In this document: one piece after another, positions 1-6,954 of the stretch
How positions within the stretch are numbered: the stretch's first letter is position 1
Layout of the letters: each line of letters opens with the position of its first letter
Source of the DNA: Streptomyces sp. TLI_235
GTDB lineage: Bacteria > Actinomycetota > Actinomycetes > Streptomycetales > Streptomycetaceae
Reading direction: 5' to 3'
Assembly: GCA_002300355.1 (NCBI GenBank)
Contig: NSGV01000002.1
Location: 1,550,001 to 1,614,000, forward strand
DNA length: 64,000 bases
Notes under the pieces: generated by a model
The model's database searches: none
Told to the model about the DNA's origin: nothing
The model's input: only the letters and a program-made list of their open reading frames with translations
Position numbers and translations under genes: made by a program

Positions 1-667
1 GTGTCGCCGCCGGTCGGGCGCCGGGCAGGGTGTTCGGGGCGATGCCGACCAGCGGCAGCGCGGCGGGGGTGCCGGAGGGGACTTCCGCGGCGGTGGTGAA
101 GCCGCCTCCGTCAGCGGTGAGGCTGCCCCCGGTGCGTGGGTGGGCTCCCGGGTACGCGGAGGCCTTGAGGAAGGTGTCGTGCACGGTGACCGCCACGGCG
201 TTGGCGGCGCCCTTGGCCGGATCCTGGTCGTAGACCAGCCGGAAGATGATGCCGGCGGCCAGCATGGAGATCACCATCGGCATGAAGACCACCAGCTTGA
301 AGGCCGTGCCCCAGCGGATCCGCTCGGTCAGGACGGCGAAGATCAGGCCGAGGCCGGTGGCGGCGGTCGGGGCGACCACCACCCAGATGGCGTTGTTCTT
401 GAGAGCGGTGAGGGTGTGGCCGTCGGTCAGGACGGTGCCGTAGTTGCCCAGTCCGACGAACCGGGTGAAGCCGTCGGCGGCGAAGAGGCTCCTGGCCAGC
501 GACCACACGATCGGGTAGAGGACCAGTGCGCTGAGGAGCACCAGCGCGGGCAGCAGGAAGGCGGCTGCGATCCACCGGCGGGTGCTCATCGCCGAGCGGG
601 GCCGCTCGCGGCCGGTGGGCGGGGACGGCGGTGCGGGTGGGGCTTGCGGGGCGACGTGTGTCGTCAT
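1..667 (-). CDS. Sugar ABC transporter permease (CUT1, AglF/MalF-like), 3' end missing
   Basis: This is an inner-membrane permease subunit of a carbohydrate importer. The visible 222 residues begin MTTHVAPQAPPAPPSPP, a proline-rich cytoplasmic leader, followed by a first membrane helix (about residues 32-55, AAAFLLPALVLLSALVLYP) and the conserved stretches GLGNYGTVLTD and NNAIWVVVAPTAATGLGL typical of MalF/AglF-type subunits. Two further helices lie near residues 95-115 and 125-145. A hydrophilic extracytoplasmic segment (HPRTGGSLTADGGG onward) follows, as in AglF-like permeases. The gene starts 8 nt after the stop of the binding-protein gene (676-2019), so it is in the same operon. It runs off the left edge, so the EAA loop is not visible. 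The start ATG at 667 is the first Met in the frame after the neighbour. The family call is solid; the alpha-glucoside specificity is inferred from the GH13 neighbour. Confidence 0.9.
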   Translation of the reverse strand, partial: MTTHVAPQAPPAPPSPPTGRERPRSAMSTRRWIAAAFLLPALVLLSALVLYPIVWSLARSLFAADGFTRFVGLGNYGTVLTDGHTLTALKNNAIWVVVAPTAATGLGLIFAVLTERIRWGTAFKLVVFMPMVISMLAAGIIFRLVYDQDPAKGAANAVAVTVHDTFLKASAYPGAHPRTGGSLTADGGGFTTAAEVPSGTPAALPLVGIAPNTLPGARPAAT

Positions 668-675
668 GGCCGTCC

Positions 676-2019
676 TCAGCCCGCGTTCTTGTAGGCCTTG
701 GCGGCGTCCGCCTCCAGCTTCTGCTGCGCGCCGGCCACGTCGGAGGGGTTGGCCAGGAAGTCCTGGAGGTCCTTCCACTCGCCCTGGCCCTTGGTGCCGC
801 CGAACGCCCCCGGCGTCTGGTCGGACATGTCGAAGCGGAAGGAGTCACCGGACTGGATGAGCGACTTGGCAATGCCGCGCGTGATGTCGTCCGGGTACGC
901 GGAGAGGTCGAGCGACTTGTTCGGGGAGATGAAGCCGCCGAGCTGGGCCTCGATCTTGGCGGCCTCGGGGGAGGCGAGGTACTGCAGCAGGGCCTGCGCA
1001 CCGGGGCCGTCCTTGAGGGCGACTGCGGCGTCGCCGCCGCTGACGACCGGCGGCTTCCCGGAGTCGACGGCGGGGAAGGGGAAGAACTTGGCGTCGGTGC
1101 CGACCTTGGCCTTGGTCTCCTGGGCGATGTTGGTGGCGACGAAGTCGCCTTCGTACACCAGGCCGGCCTTCACCGGGTCGGCGAAGGCCTGGGCGACGGA
1201 CCCCGGGTAGTCGGTCTGCAGGGCGCCGCCGGGGCCGCCGGCGATCAGGGCGGGCTTACCGAACAGCTGGCCGAGGGTGGTCAGCGCCTTGGCGACGGAC
1301 GGGTCGGTCCAGGGGATCTGGCGCTTCGTCAGCTTGTCGTAGTTCTCGGGGCCGGCCTGGCTGAGGTAGATGTTCTCGAACCAGTCGGTGAGGGTCCAGC
1401 CGTCGGCGCCGCCGATCGCGACCGGGCTGACACCGGAGTCCGACACCGCCTGGGCGACCTTGAGGAACTCCGCCCAGGTGGTGGGCAGAGCGCTGATCCC
1501 GGCCTGGTCGAAGACCTTGGTGTTGTACCAGACGGTGGACTTGTTGGACGCCTTGAAGTAGACGCCGTACTGCTTGCCGCCGTAGCTGCCGAGGCTCTTC
1601 CAGGTGGAGCTGTAGTTCTTGGTCAGTGCGGCGTCGACGGCGGGGTCGACCGGCTTCAGCCAGCCCGCCTTGGCGAACTGGGCGAGCACCCCGACCTGGG
1701 GCAGGAAGGCCACGTCCGGAGCGGCGCCGCCCTGGATCTTGGTGCCGAGGAAGGTGGAGACGCTGTCCCCGGTCGGGACGAAGGTGGTGTGGGCTCCGGT
1801 GAGCCTGTCGAACTGCTCGATCACCTTGAGGAAGTTCTGCTGCTCGGGTCCGGTCCAGACGGCCGCCACCGAGAGGTTCTGGCCGTGCAGGTCCGGCAGG
1901 TGGAGGCTGCCGGTCGGGGAGGCCGCGGTCGAGCTGCTGGTGCTGCCGTTGCTGCACGCGGTGGAGAGCACCGCGAGGCTTGCGAGGATGGTGATGGCGG
2001 CTGCCGTTCTGCGGTTCAT
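676..2019 (-). CDS. Sugar ABC transporter substrate-binding lipoprotein (CUT1, AglE-like)
   Basis: This 447-aa exported binding protein carries a lipoprotein signal with the lipobox VLSTAC (Cys about 22) and is anchored to the outer face of the membrane. The mature part shows the family-1 solute-binding pattern: GPEQQNFLKVIEQFD near the N terminus, QGGAAPDVAFLPQ around residue 95, YFKASNKSTVWYNTKVF around 150 and DPSVAKALTTLGQL. The GPEQ opening resembles alpha-glucoside (AglE) binding proteins. It lies between the GH13 glucosidase upstream (86-nt gap) and the permease downstream (8-nt gap), which gives a hydrolase-SBP-permease operon. The start ATG at 2019 follows a GAGAAG ribosome-binding site. 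The substrate is probably an alpha-linked glucoside, by context only. Confidence 0.92.
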   Translation of the reverse strand: MNRRTAAAITILASLAVLSTACSNGSTSSSTAASPTGSLHLPDLHGQNLSVAAVWTGPEQQNFLKVIEQFDRLTGAHTTFVPTGDSVSTFLGTKIQGGAAPDVAFLPQVGVLAQFAKAGWLKPVDPAVDAALTKNYSSTWKSLGSYGGKQYGVYFKASNKSTVWYNTKVFDQAGISALPTTWAEFLKVAQAVSDSGVSPVAIGGADGWTLTDWFENIYLSQAGPENYDKLTKRQIPWTDPSVAKALTTLGQLFGKPALIAGGPGGALQTDYPGSVAQAFADPVKAGLVYEGDFVATNIAQETKAKVGTDAKFFPFPAVDSGKPPVVSGGDAAVALKDGPGAQALLQYLASPEAAKIEAQLGGFISPNKSLDLSAYPDDITRGIAKSLIQSGDSFRFDMSDQTPGAFGGTKGQGEWKDLQDFLANPSDVAGAQQKLEADAAKAYKNAG

Positions 2020-2105
2020 GGTCTTCTCTTCTCTCGTTCGCGGGGGGTCGCGGGTGGGGCGGTGGGTGGGGTGGAGGCGAACCGCCCGGGGAGGGCGGTG
2101 GGTCG

Positions 2106-3800
2106 TCAGGCCGTGAGGTGGTCGGAGATCCACCAGGCGGCGGTGTTGCCCGGGAGGGTCCCGCCCGGGCAGGGCCCGCTGGCCAGCAGCGGGGTGTCCT
2201 GGATGGGGGCGGGGACGGCGTGGTCGCCGAAGTTGACGGCGCACACCAGCCCGTCGCCGCGGACGAAGGCCAGGACCTGCGGCGGCGACTCCAGCCACCG
2301 CAGCGGGCCCTCGCCGAGCTGGGGCAGGCTCCGGCGCAGGTGCAGGGCGTCCCGGTAGAGGTGCCAGAACGATCCGGTGTCGGCCAGCGCCCGCTCGGTG
2401 GTGTGCTCGGCGAACCAGTCGGGCTGCGGGAGCCACGGCTGCGCGGGCGCCTCGCCGGTGGTGAAGCCGAACGGTGAGGCGTGCCCGGACCACGGCAGCG
2501 GCACCCGGCAGCCGTCGCGGATCCGCAGCCTGCTGCCGGTCCGGCGGAAGATCGGGTCGGTGAGCACCTCGTCCGGGAGGTCGACCACCTCGGGCAGTCC
2601 GAGCTCCTCGCCCTGGTAGACGTACGCCGCGCCGGGAAGGGCCAGCATCAGCAGGGCTGCCGCGCGGGCCCGGCTGCCTCCCGGGTGCGGCAGGTCGGTG
2701 TCGGCGTCCGGCGTGGGGGCCGCGTACCGGGTGACGGCCCGGATCTGGTCGTGGTTGTTGAGCACCCAGGTGATGGTCGAGCCGGTGCCGGCGATGTCGC
2801 GGAGCGCGTCGGTGATGACCCGTCGGAAGTGCTCGGACTGCCAGGGGGCCGTCAGCAGGTGGAAGAAGAAGGCCTGGTGGAGTTCGTCGGGTCGGACGTA
2901 GGCGGCCTGGTCGGCCGCGGTCGGCACCGAGACCTCGCCGACCAGCAGCCGGTCGAGGCCGTCCCGCGCGGTGTACTCCTCGCAGATGGCACGCCAGTCC
3001 CGCCAGATCCCGTGCACCTCGGGCTGGTTCCAGGCCAGCGGGTTGACGGAGTCCCGGGTGCGCTCGTCGGCCTCCGGGTCGTCGGAGTCCGGGAGGGCCG
3101 GGTGCTTGAACAGCCCGGCGGCCACGTCGATGCGGAAGCCGTCGACCCCGCGGTCCAGCCAGAACCGCAGCACCTGGTCGAAGTAGTGGCTCACCTCCGG
3201 GTTGCGCCAGTTGAGGTCCGGCTGCTCGGGGGTGAACAGGTGCAGGTACCACTGGCCCGGGCGGCCGTCGGGCTCGACCACCCGGGACCAGGCCGGGCCG
3301 CCGAACATCGCGTGCCAGTTGTTGGGCGGCAGTTCGCCGTGTGCGCCCCGCCCGTCCGCGAAGTGGAACCGGGCCCGGGCCGCACCGCCCGGCCCCTCGG
3401 CCAGCGCCGCACGGAACCACGGGTGCTCGGAGGAGCAGTGGTTGGGCACGATGTCGACCAGGCACTTCAGGCCCAGCCTGTGCGCATCGCAGACGAGTTG
3501 GTCGAAGTCGGCGAGAGTGCCGTAGACCGGGTCGACGTCGCGGTAGTCGGCGACGTCGTAGCCGTGGTCGTGCTGCGGCGAGGGGTAGAACGGGTTGATC
3601 CAGATCCCGTCGACGCCGAGCCGCTTGAGGTAGGGAAGGCCGGCGCGGATACCGGCGAGATCGCCGATGCCGTCACCGGTGCTGTCGAGAAAGCTTCGTA
3701 CGTACACCTGGTAGACCACGGCGTCCCGCCACCACTGCTGTGCGGAACTGCTCGGTTGCGGCTCGTCCGCGGGTGCGTTCTCGACGGTTGCGCTGATCAT
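2106..3800 (-). CDS. GH13 alpha-glucosidase (oligo-1,6-glucosidase/AglA type)
   Basis: This 564-aa intracellular glycoside hydrolase of family GH13 would release glucose from imported alpha-glucosides. It opens with WWRDAVVYQVYVRSF (residues about 23-37), the usual start of the TIM barrel, and has DIVPNH (116-121), the nucleophile Asp in GFRID (about 225), the acid/base Glu in GEVSVP (about 289) and the transition-state Asp in NNHDQ (about 351). No export signal is visible, so hydrolysis after uptake fits the SBP and permease genes immediately downstream. I chose the ATG at 3800. The frame is open to a GTG at 3860, but the added 20 residues (MRSPEATPVNGTHEGQDGVR) do not look like family sequence. 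The exact substrate (maltose, isomaltose, sucrose, trehalose) cannot be read from sequence. Confidence 0.93.
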   Translation of the reverse strand: MISATVENAPADEPQPSSSAQQWWRDAVVYQVYVRSFLDSTGDGIGDLAGIRAGLPYLKRLGVDGIWINPFYPSPQHDHGYDVADYRDVDPVYGTLADFDQLVCDAHRLGLKCLVDIVPNHCSSEHPWFRAALAEGPGGAARARFHFADGRGAHGELPPNNWHAMFGGPAWSRVVEPDGRPGQWYLHLFTPEQPDLNWRNPEVSHYFDQVLRFWLDRGVDGFRIDVAAGLFKHPALPDSDDPEADERTRDSVNPLAWNQPEVHGIWRDWRAICEEYTARDGLDRLLVGEVSVPTAADQAAYVRPDELHQAFFFHLLTAPWQSEHFRRVITDALRDIAGTGSTITWVLNNHDQIRAVTRYAAPTPDADTDLPHPGGSRARAAALLMLALPGAAYVYQGEELGLPEVVDLPDEVLTDPIFRRTGSRLRIRDGCRVPLPWSGHASPFGFTTGEAPAQPWLPQPDWFAEHTTERALADTGSFWHLYRDALHLRRSLPQLGEGPLRWLESPPQVLAFVRGDGLVCAVNFGDHAVPAPIQDTPLLASGPCPGGTLPGNTAAWWISDHLTA

Positions 3801-3964
3801 GCGGACACCATCCTGGCCTTCATGTGTCCCGTTCACGGGAGTTGCTTCGGGGGAGCGCACGGGTGCACCGGTCGGAGGTCACTGTCGTGCTGTACCGGCT
3901 CACCTGCGCGCTCGGTGTGCGCCGGCCGGTCTCCGCTTCGGTCGGGTAGGACCGGCGGGGTGTA

Positions 3965-4080
3965 ATGCATTCATGTTAGTTATCGGCTGCCCGACTGTGT
4001 CAACGGTGTAACCCGTGGTTTCTTGGCTGTTTCCCGATTCCAGCGCGCTGACCTGCACCGATGACATGCATAACATGTAA
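3965..4080. repeat. Pair of AT-rich motifs ATGCAT-n-ATGTtA around the glucosidase promoter
   Basis: ATGCATTCATGTTA (3965-3978) and ATGCATAACATGTAA (4066-4080) are near-copies about 101 nt apart. They are the two AT-rich spots in a gap that is otherwise GC-rich. The first overlaps the predicted -10; the second lies about 70 nt upstream of the -35. This layout would suit a repressor that loops or binds cooperatively, such as a LacI-type regulator, but no regulator gene for this operon is visible in the window. Confidence 0.35.
3973..4003 (-). promoter_or_regulatory. Candidate promoter of the GH13-SBP-permease operon
   Basis: On the minus strand, TTGACA (4003-3998) is followed after 19 nt by TAACAT (3978-3973). 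The -35 is perfect. The spacing is 1-2 nt longer than ideal. Transcription would start about 160 nt before the glucosidase ATG. Confidence 0.4.
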
Positions 4081-4232
4081 GTATCGAGGCAGTCGGCGCC
4101 CTCGGGCGTGAACAGCGGAGGGCGACCCGTGGAGGGCATGGCTCGGCCCCGCGGGGCGCACGGGGCCAACGCGGCTGCGCGGACGCCGGGGCAGGCGGTC
4201 CGGAGCGCGGGCGGGCGGGCGGCCCCGCGGGG

Positions 4233-5504
4233 TCAGGGGTTGCGGATGATCGCGTTCAGCTCGGTGGTGAGCCGGGCGGCCGTCTCCCCCGGAGAGCGGT
4301 TCTGCGACAGGGCGTCATGGACGATCTCGGACACGGCGAGCGTGACCTGGTCGTAGTCCGGACTCTTCGGCCGCGGCCTCGCGGACAGCAGGCTCTGCCG
4401 GAGCACCGGCAGGTACGGGAAGCGCCGGACCAGCTCCGGATCGCTGTACAACTCGGCCCAGACGGGCGGCAGCGAGCCCTTCAGCAGCACCTGCCGCTGG
4501 TTGTCCAACCCGGTCAGGTACTGGATCAGCCGCTGCGCCGACCGGGCGTGCCTGGAGTACGTGCTGACCGCGAGATCGGACCCGCCGAGCGTGCTGGAGC
4601 CCGGTCCGTCGGGCCCGGGCAGCGGGACCACCCCGAACCTGCCCGCGACCGCCGAACCCTGGGCCTGGGCCGAGTCGTAGACGTACGGCCAGTTGCGCAG
4701 GAAGAGGTACCGGCCGTCCTGGAAGGCCCGTCGCGACTCCTCCTCCTTGAAGGAGAGCGCCTCCTTCGGGATCCAGCCGTCCCGCACGCCGCCGACCAGG
4801 AAGTCGAGTCCGCGCCGCGCCGCCGCGCTGTCCGCGGCGACCCCGCTGCCCTCGCCGGTCAGGATCTGACCGCCGGCGGACTGCACGGCCTCCGCGTAGT
4901 TGACGGTCAGTCCCTCGTACGGCAGGAACTGGCCCGCATAGCCCTGCAGGCCGTACCTGGGTGCCACCGTCTTCGCCTCGTCGGCCAGTTCGGCCCACGT
5001 CCGCGGGGGAGCAAGGTGCTCCTGGTCGAGGACGTCCTTGCGGTAGTAGAGCATCCCGGCGTTCGTGGTGTAGGGCACGGCGTAGAGCCTGCCCTGGTAG
5101 GTGGCGGTGTCGATGACCGGCGGGAGGAACTTGTCGAGCGGGAAGTCGTTCCGGTCGAGCTGCCTGACCCAGCCGGCGCCGGCGAACTCGGCCGTCCACG
5201 CGACGTCCATGTTGAGGACGTCGTAACGGTCGCTCCTCGCCTGCAAGTTGCTGATCATCTGGGCGCGGACGTCGTCGGCGGCCTCCGGCAGCTCGATCAG
5301 CGTCGCCTTCTCGGCGGGGTGGGTCGCGTTCCACGCCGCCAGGCGACCGCCGAGGTAGCCGGTCAGGTCACGGCCGGTGGCCAGGGTCACCGGGCCGGTG
5401 CCGTCGGAGCCCGGGCCGTCGGTGGCGGAGACGGCCGGCAGGCTGCATCCCGAGAGGAGCAGGGCGCCGGCCAGCAGCAGGACCCGTAGCCGCGCCAACG
5501 TCAT
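4233..5504 (-). CDS. Orphan sugar-binding lipoprotein (CUT1, trehalose/maltose-binding LpqY/ThuE type)
   Basis: This 423-aa substrate-binding protein of a carbohydrate ABC importer has lipobox LLSGC (Cys 20). The core shows YDVLNMDVAWTAEFAGAGW (about residues 94-112), YAVPYTTNAGMLYYRKD (about 141-157), FKEEES (252-257) and FLRNWPY (about 268-274), a pattern of LpqY/ThuE-like proteins. The same FKE[ED]ES...FLRNW signature occurs in the second orphan SBP at 16116-17420. No permease or ATPase gene is adjacent: upstream is the PadR gene on the other strand, downstream is the glucosidase operon with its own SBP. The ATG at 5504 has GGGAGG just upstream; the frame extends to a GTG at 5540 without a better site. 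A TATACAT box on the minus strand near 5560 could be its -10. Confidence 0.88.
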   Translation of the reverse strand: MTLARLRVLLLAGALLLSGCSLPAVSATDGPGSDGTGPVTLATGRDLTGYLGGRLAAWNATHPAEKATLIELPEAADDVRAQMISNLQARSDRYDVLNMDVAWTAEFAGAGWVRQLDRNDFPLDKFLPPVIDTATYQGRLYAVPYTTNAGMLYYRKDVLDQEHLAPPRTWAELADEAKTVAPRYGLQGYAGQFLPYEGLTVNYAEAVQSAGGQILTGEGSGVAADSAAARRGLDFLVGGVRDGWIPKEALSFKEEESRRAFQDGRYLFLRNWPYVYDSAQAQGSAVAGRFGVVPLPGPDGPGSSTLGGSDLAVSTYSRHARSAQRLIQYLTGLDNQRQVLLKGSLPPVWAELYSDPELVRRFPYLPVLRQSLLSARPRPKSPDYDQVTLAVSEIVHDALSQNRSPGETAARLTTELNAIIRNP

Positions 5505-5671
5505 CTTGCCTCCCAGCGCACTGCTCTCGCCCGCGCCCACGAACGAGTGCTGTTATGTATACCTGGCAGGCCTGGGGGAAACTAGTGACTGGCTGGTAGC
5601 TGGGGTTGTTCGGCCCCGACCGGCAGCCGGACACATGACGAGTATCTATGCTGGGAGGAGGCGGGGCGACT

Positions 5672-6175
5672 GTGCGCCTACCGCTGCTTGCACTGGTCGC
5701 GAAGGAGCCGGCGCACGGCTACGAGCTGAAGCAGGCCCTTGAGCAGACCTTCGGCGCGGCGTATCCTCAGGCGAACATCGGCCAGATTTACGTGACTCTG
5801 GGCCGACTTGAGCAGAATGGGCTGATTCAGGGCGAGGACGTCAGCGACTCCAAGCGCCCCAAAAGGGTGTACGAGATCACCGACGCGGGCCGTAAGGTCC
5901 TCGCCGACTGGTTCGCAGAACCGACCGAGGGGCCCAAGGTCCGCGACGAGTTCTTCACGAAGCTCGTACTCGCGCCGGCGACCGGCGTGACGGACCGGAT
6001 CACGCTGATCAACCAGCAGCGCCGCCACTACCTCAATACGATGCGCGGGCTGTCCAAGCTCGCCGCGTCCGAGGACCGGGACAACCGCATCGCGCACCTG
6101 ATGATCGAGGGAGCCATGCTGCACCTGCAGGCCGACCTCGACTGGCTGGAGCGCTGTCAGGAGGAACTCGAGTGA
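5672..6175 (+). CDS. PadR-family transcriptional regulator
   Basis: This is a 167-aa DNA-binding regulator. The N-terminal winged helix begins RLPLLALVAKEPAHGYELK, contains NIGQIYVTLGRLEQNGLI (recognition helix and wing region) and KRVYEITDAGRKVLADW. The C-terminal helical part (RITLINQQRRHYLNTM) is the PadR/Vir-type dimerisation domain. I prefer the GTG at 5672, preceded by GGAGGAGG, to the ATG at 5648, which lies inside that purine run and would add eight glycine-rich residues. The gene ends inside the start of the ABC ATPase gene (4-nt GTGA overlap), so regulator and exporter are co-translated. PadR proteins next to such exporters usually repress them and respond to a toxic ligand; that role is inferred. 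Confidence 0.9.
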   Translation: MRLPLLALVAKEPAHGYELKQALEQTFGAAYPQANIGQIYVTLGRLEQNGLIQGEDVSDSKRPKRVYEITDAGRKVLADWFAEPTEGPKVRDEFFTKLVLAPATGVTDRITLINQQRRHYLNTMRGLSKLAASEDRDNRIAHLMIEGAMLHLQADLDWLERCQEELE

Positions 6176-6948
6176 GACGTCCGGGCCCCTCCCCCGCCGC
6201 CGCACCACCCGCGGAGGCCATGCTCTGGGTCAAGGACCTCGTCAAGGTCCACCGCACCGCCGCGGCCGCCACCCACGCCGTCCGCCACGTCGACCTCCGG
6301 GTGGACCGCGGCGAGTTCGTCGCGGTGATGGGCCCCTCCGGTGCGGGCAAGTCCACCCTGCTGCACCTGCTCGGCGGCCTCGACCGGCCCGACAGCGGTG
6401 AGATCTGGCTCGACGGGCGACGCGTCGACCGCCTCGGCGAGGCCGGCTGGGCCGTACTGCGCCGGCGCTCGGTCGGCTTCGTGTTCCAGTTCTCCAACCT
6501 GGTCTCCAACATGACCGTGGCCGACAACGTCGAGCTGCCCGCACTGCTGGCCGGCGTCCCCGCCCGCCAGGCCCGCACCCGCCGCGAGGAACTGCTCGCC
6601 GACCTCGGCCTCGCCGACAAGGCCCGGGCCGCCTCCACCGCCCTCTCCGGCGGTGAGCAGCAGCGCGTCGCCCTTGCCAGGGCGCTGGTCAACCACCCCG
6701 GTCTGCTGCTCGCCGACGAACCCACCGGCAACCTGGACAGCCGCAACACCCGCGACGTGCTGCGCCTGCTCACCCGCTTCCACGGCCGCGGTTGCACGAT
6801 CGTGCTGGTCACCCACGACGCCCGCGTCGCCAGCACCGCGGACCGCGTGATCAGCATCTTCGACGGTGAGATAGCCGACGACGCGCCGGTGGAGCTGCCG
6901 CCCCGCCCGCCGCGGACGGTCGCCGACGTGGTCAGGCTGGGGGACTGA
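6172..6948 (+). CDS. ABC transporter ATP-binding protein (MacB/LolD type)
   Basis: This 258-aa ATPase energises the FtsX-like permease encoded 6 nt downstream. It has Walker A GPSGAGKST (about 54-62), the Q-loop region FVFQFSNLVSNMTVADNVE, signature LSGGEQQRVALARAL (about 157-171), Walker B LLLADEPTG (about 179-187) and the switch His in VTHD. The tight spacing and the lack of a binding protein indicate an exporter or mechanotransmission complex rather than an importer. The GTG start at 6172 overlaps the PadR stop. Substrate unknown. Confidence 0.93.
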   Translation: MRRPGPSPAAAPPAEAMLWVKDLVKVHRTAAAATHAVRHVDLRVDRGEFVAVMGPSGAGKSTLLHLLGGLDRPDSGEIWLDGRRVDRLGEAGWAVLRRRSVGFVFQFSNLVSNMTVADNVELPALLAGVPARQARTRREELLADLGLADKARAASTALSGGEQQRVALARALVNHPGLLLADEPTGNLDSRNTRDVLRLLTRFHGRGCTIVLVTHDARVASTADRVISIFDGEIADDAPVELPPRPPRTVADVVRLGD

Positions 6949-6954
6949 GAACCG

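Larger units (their letters stand above)
3801..4232. other. Intergenic region between the glucosidase and the orphan SBP
   Basis: These 432 nt hold the candidate glucosidase promoter and the two ATGCAT motifs. I see no convincing gene: the open frames here are short, without a ribosome-binding site or recognisable product. The part next to 4232 is downstream of the SBP gene and very GC-rich, with no clear terminator hairpin. Confidence 0.5.

Noticed and set aside
631-2358. 575-codon plus-strand frame opposite the SBP and glucosidase
   Set aside because: It is antisense to two well-supported genes, Val/Gly/Arg-rich, and matches no family.
3900-4169. 89-codon minus-strand frame in the glucosidase upstream gap
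   Set aside because: It covers the promoter, has no ribosome-binding site and resembles nothing.
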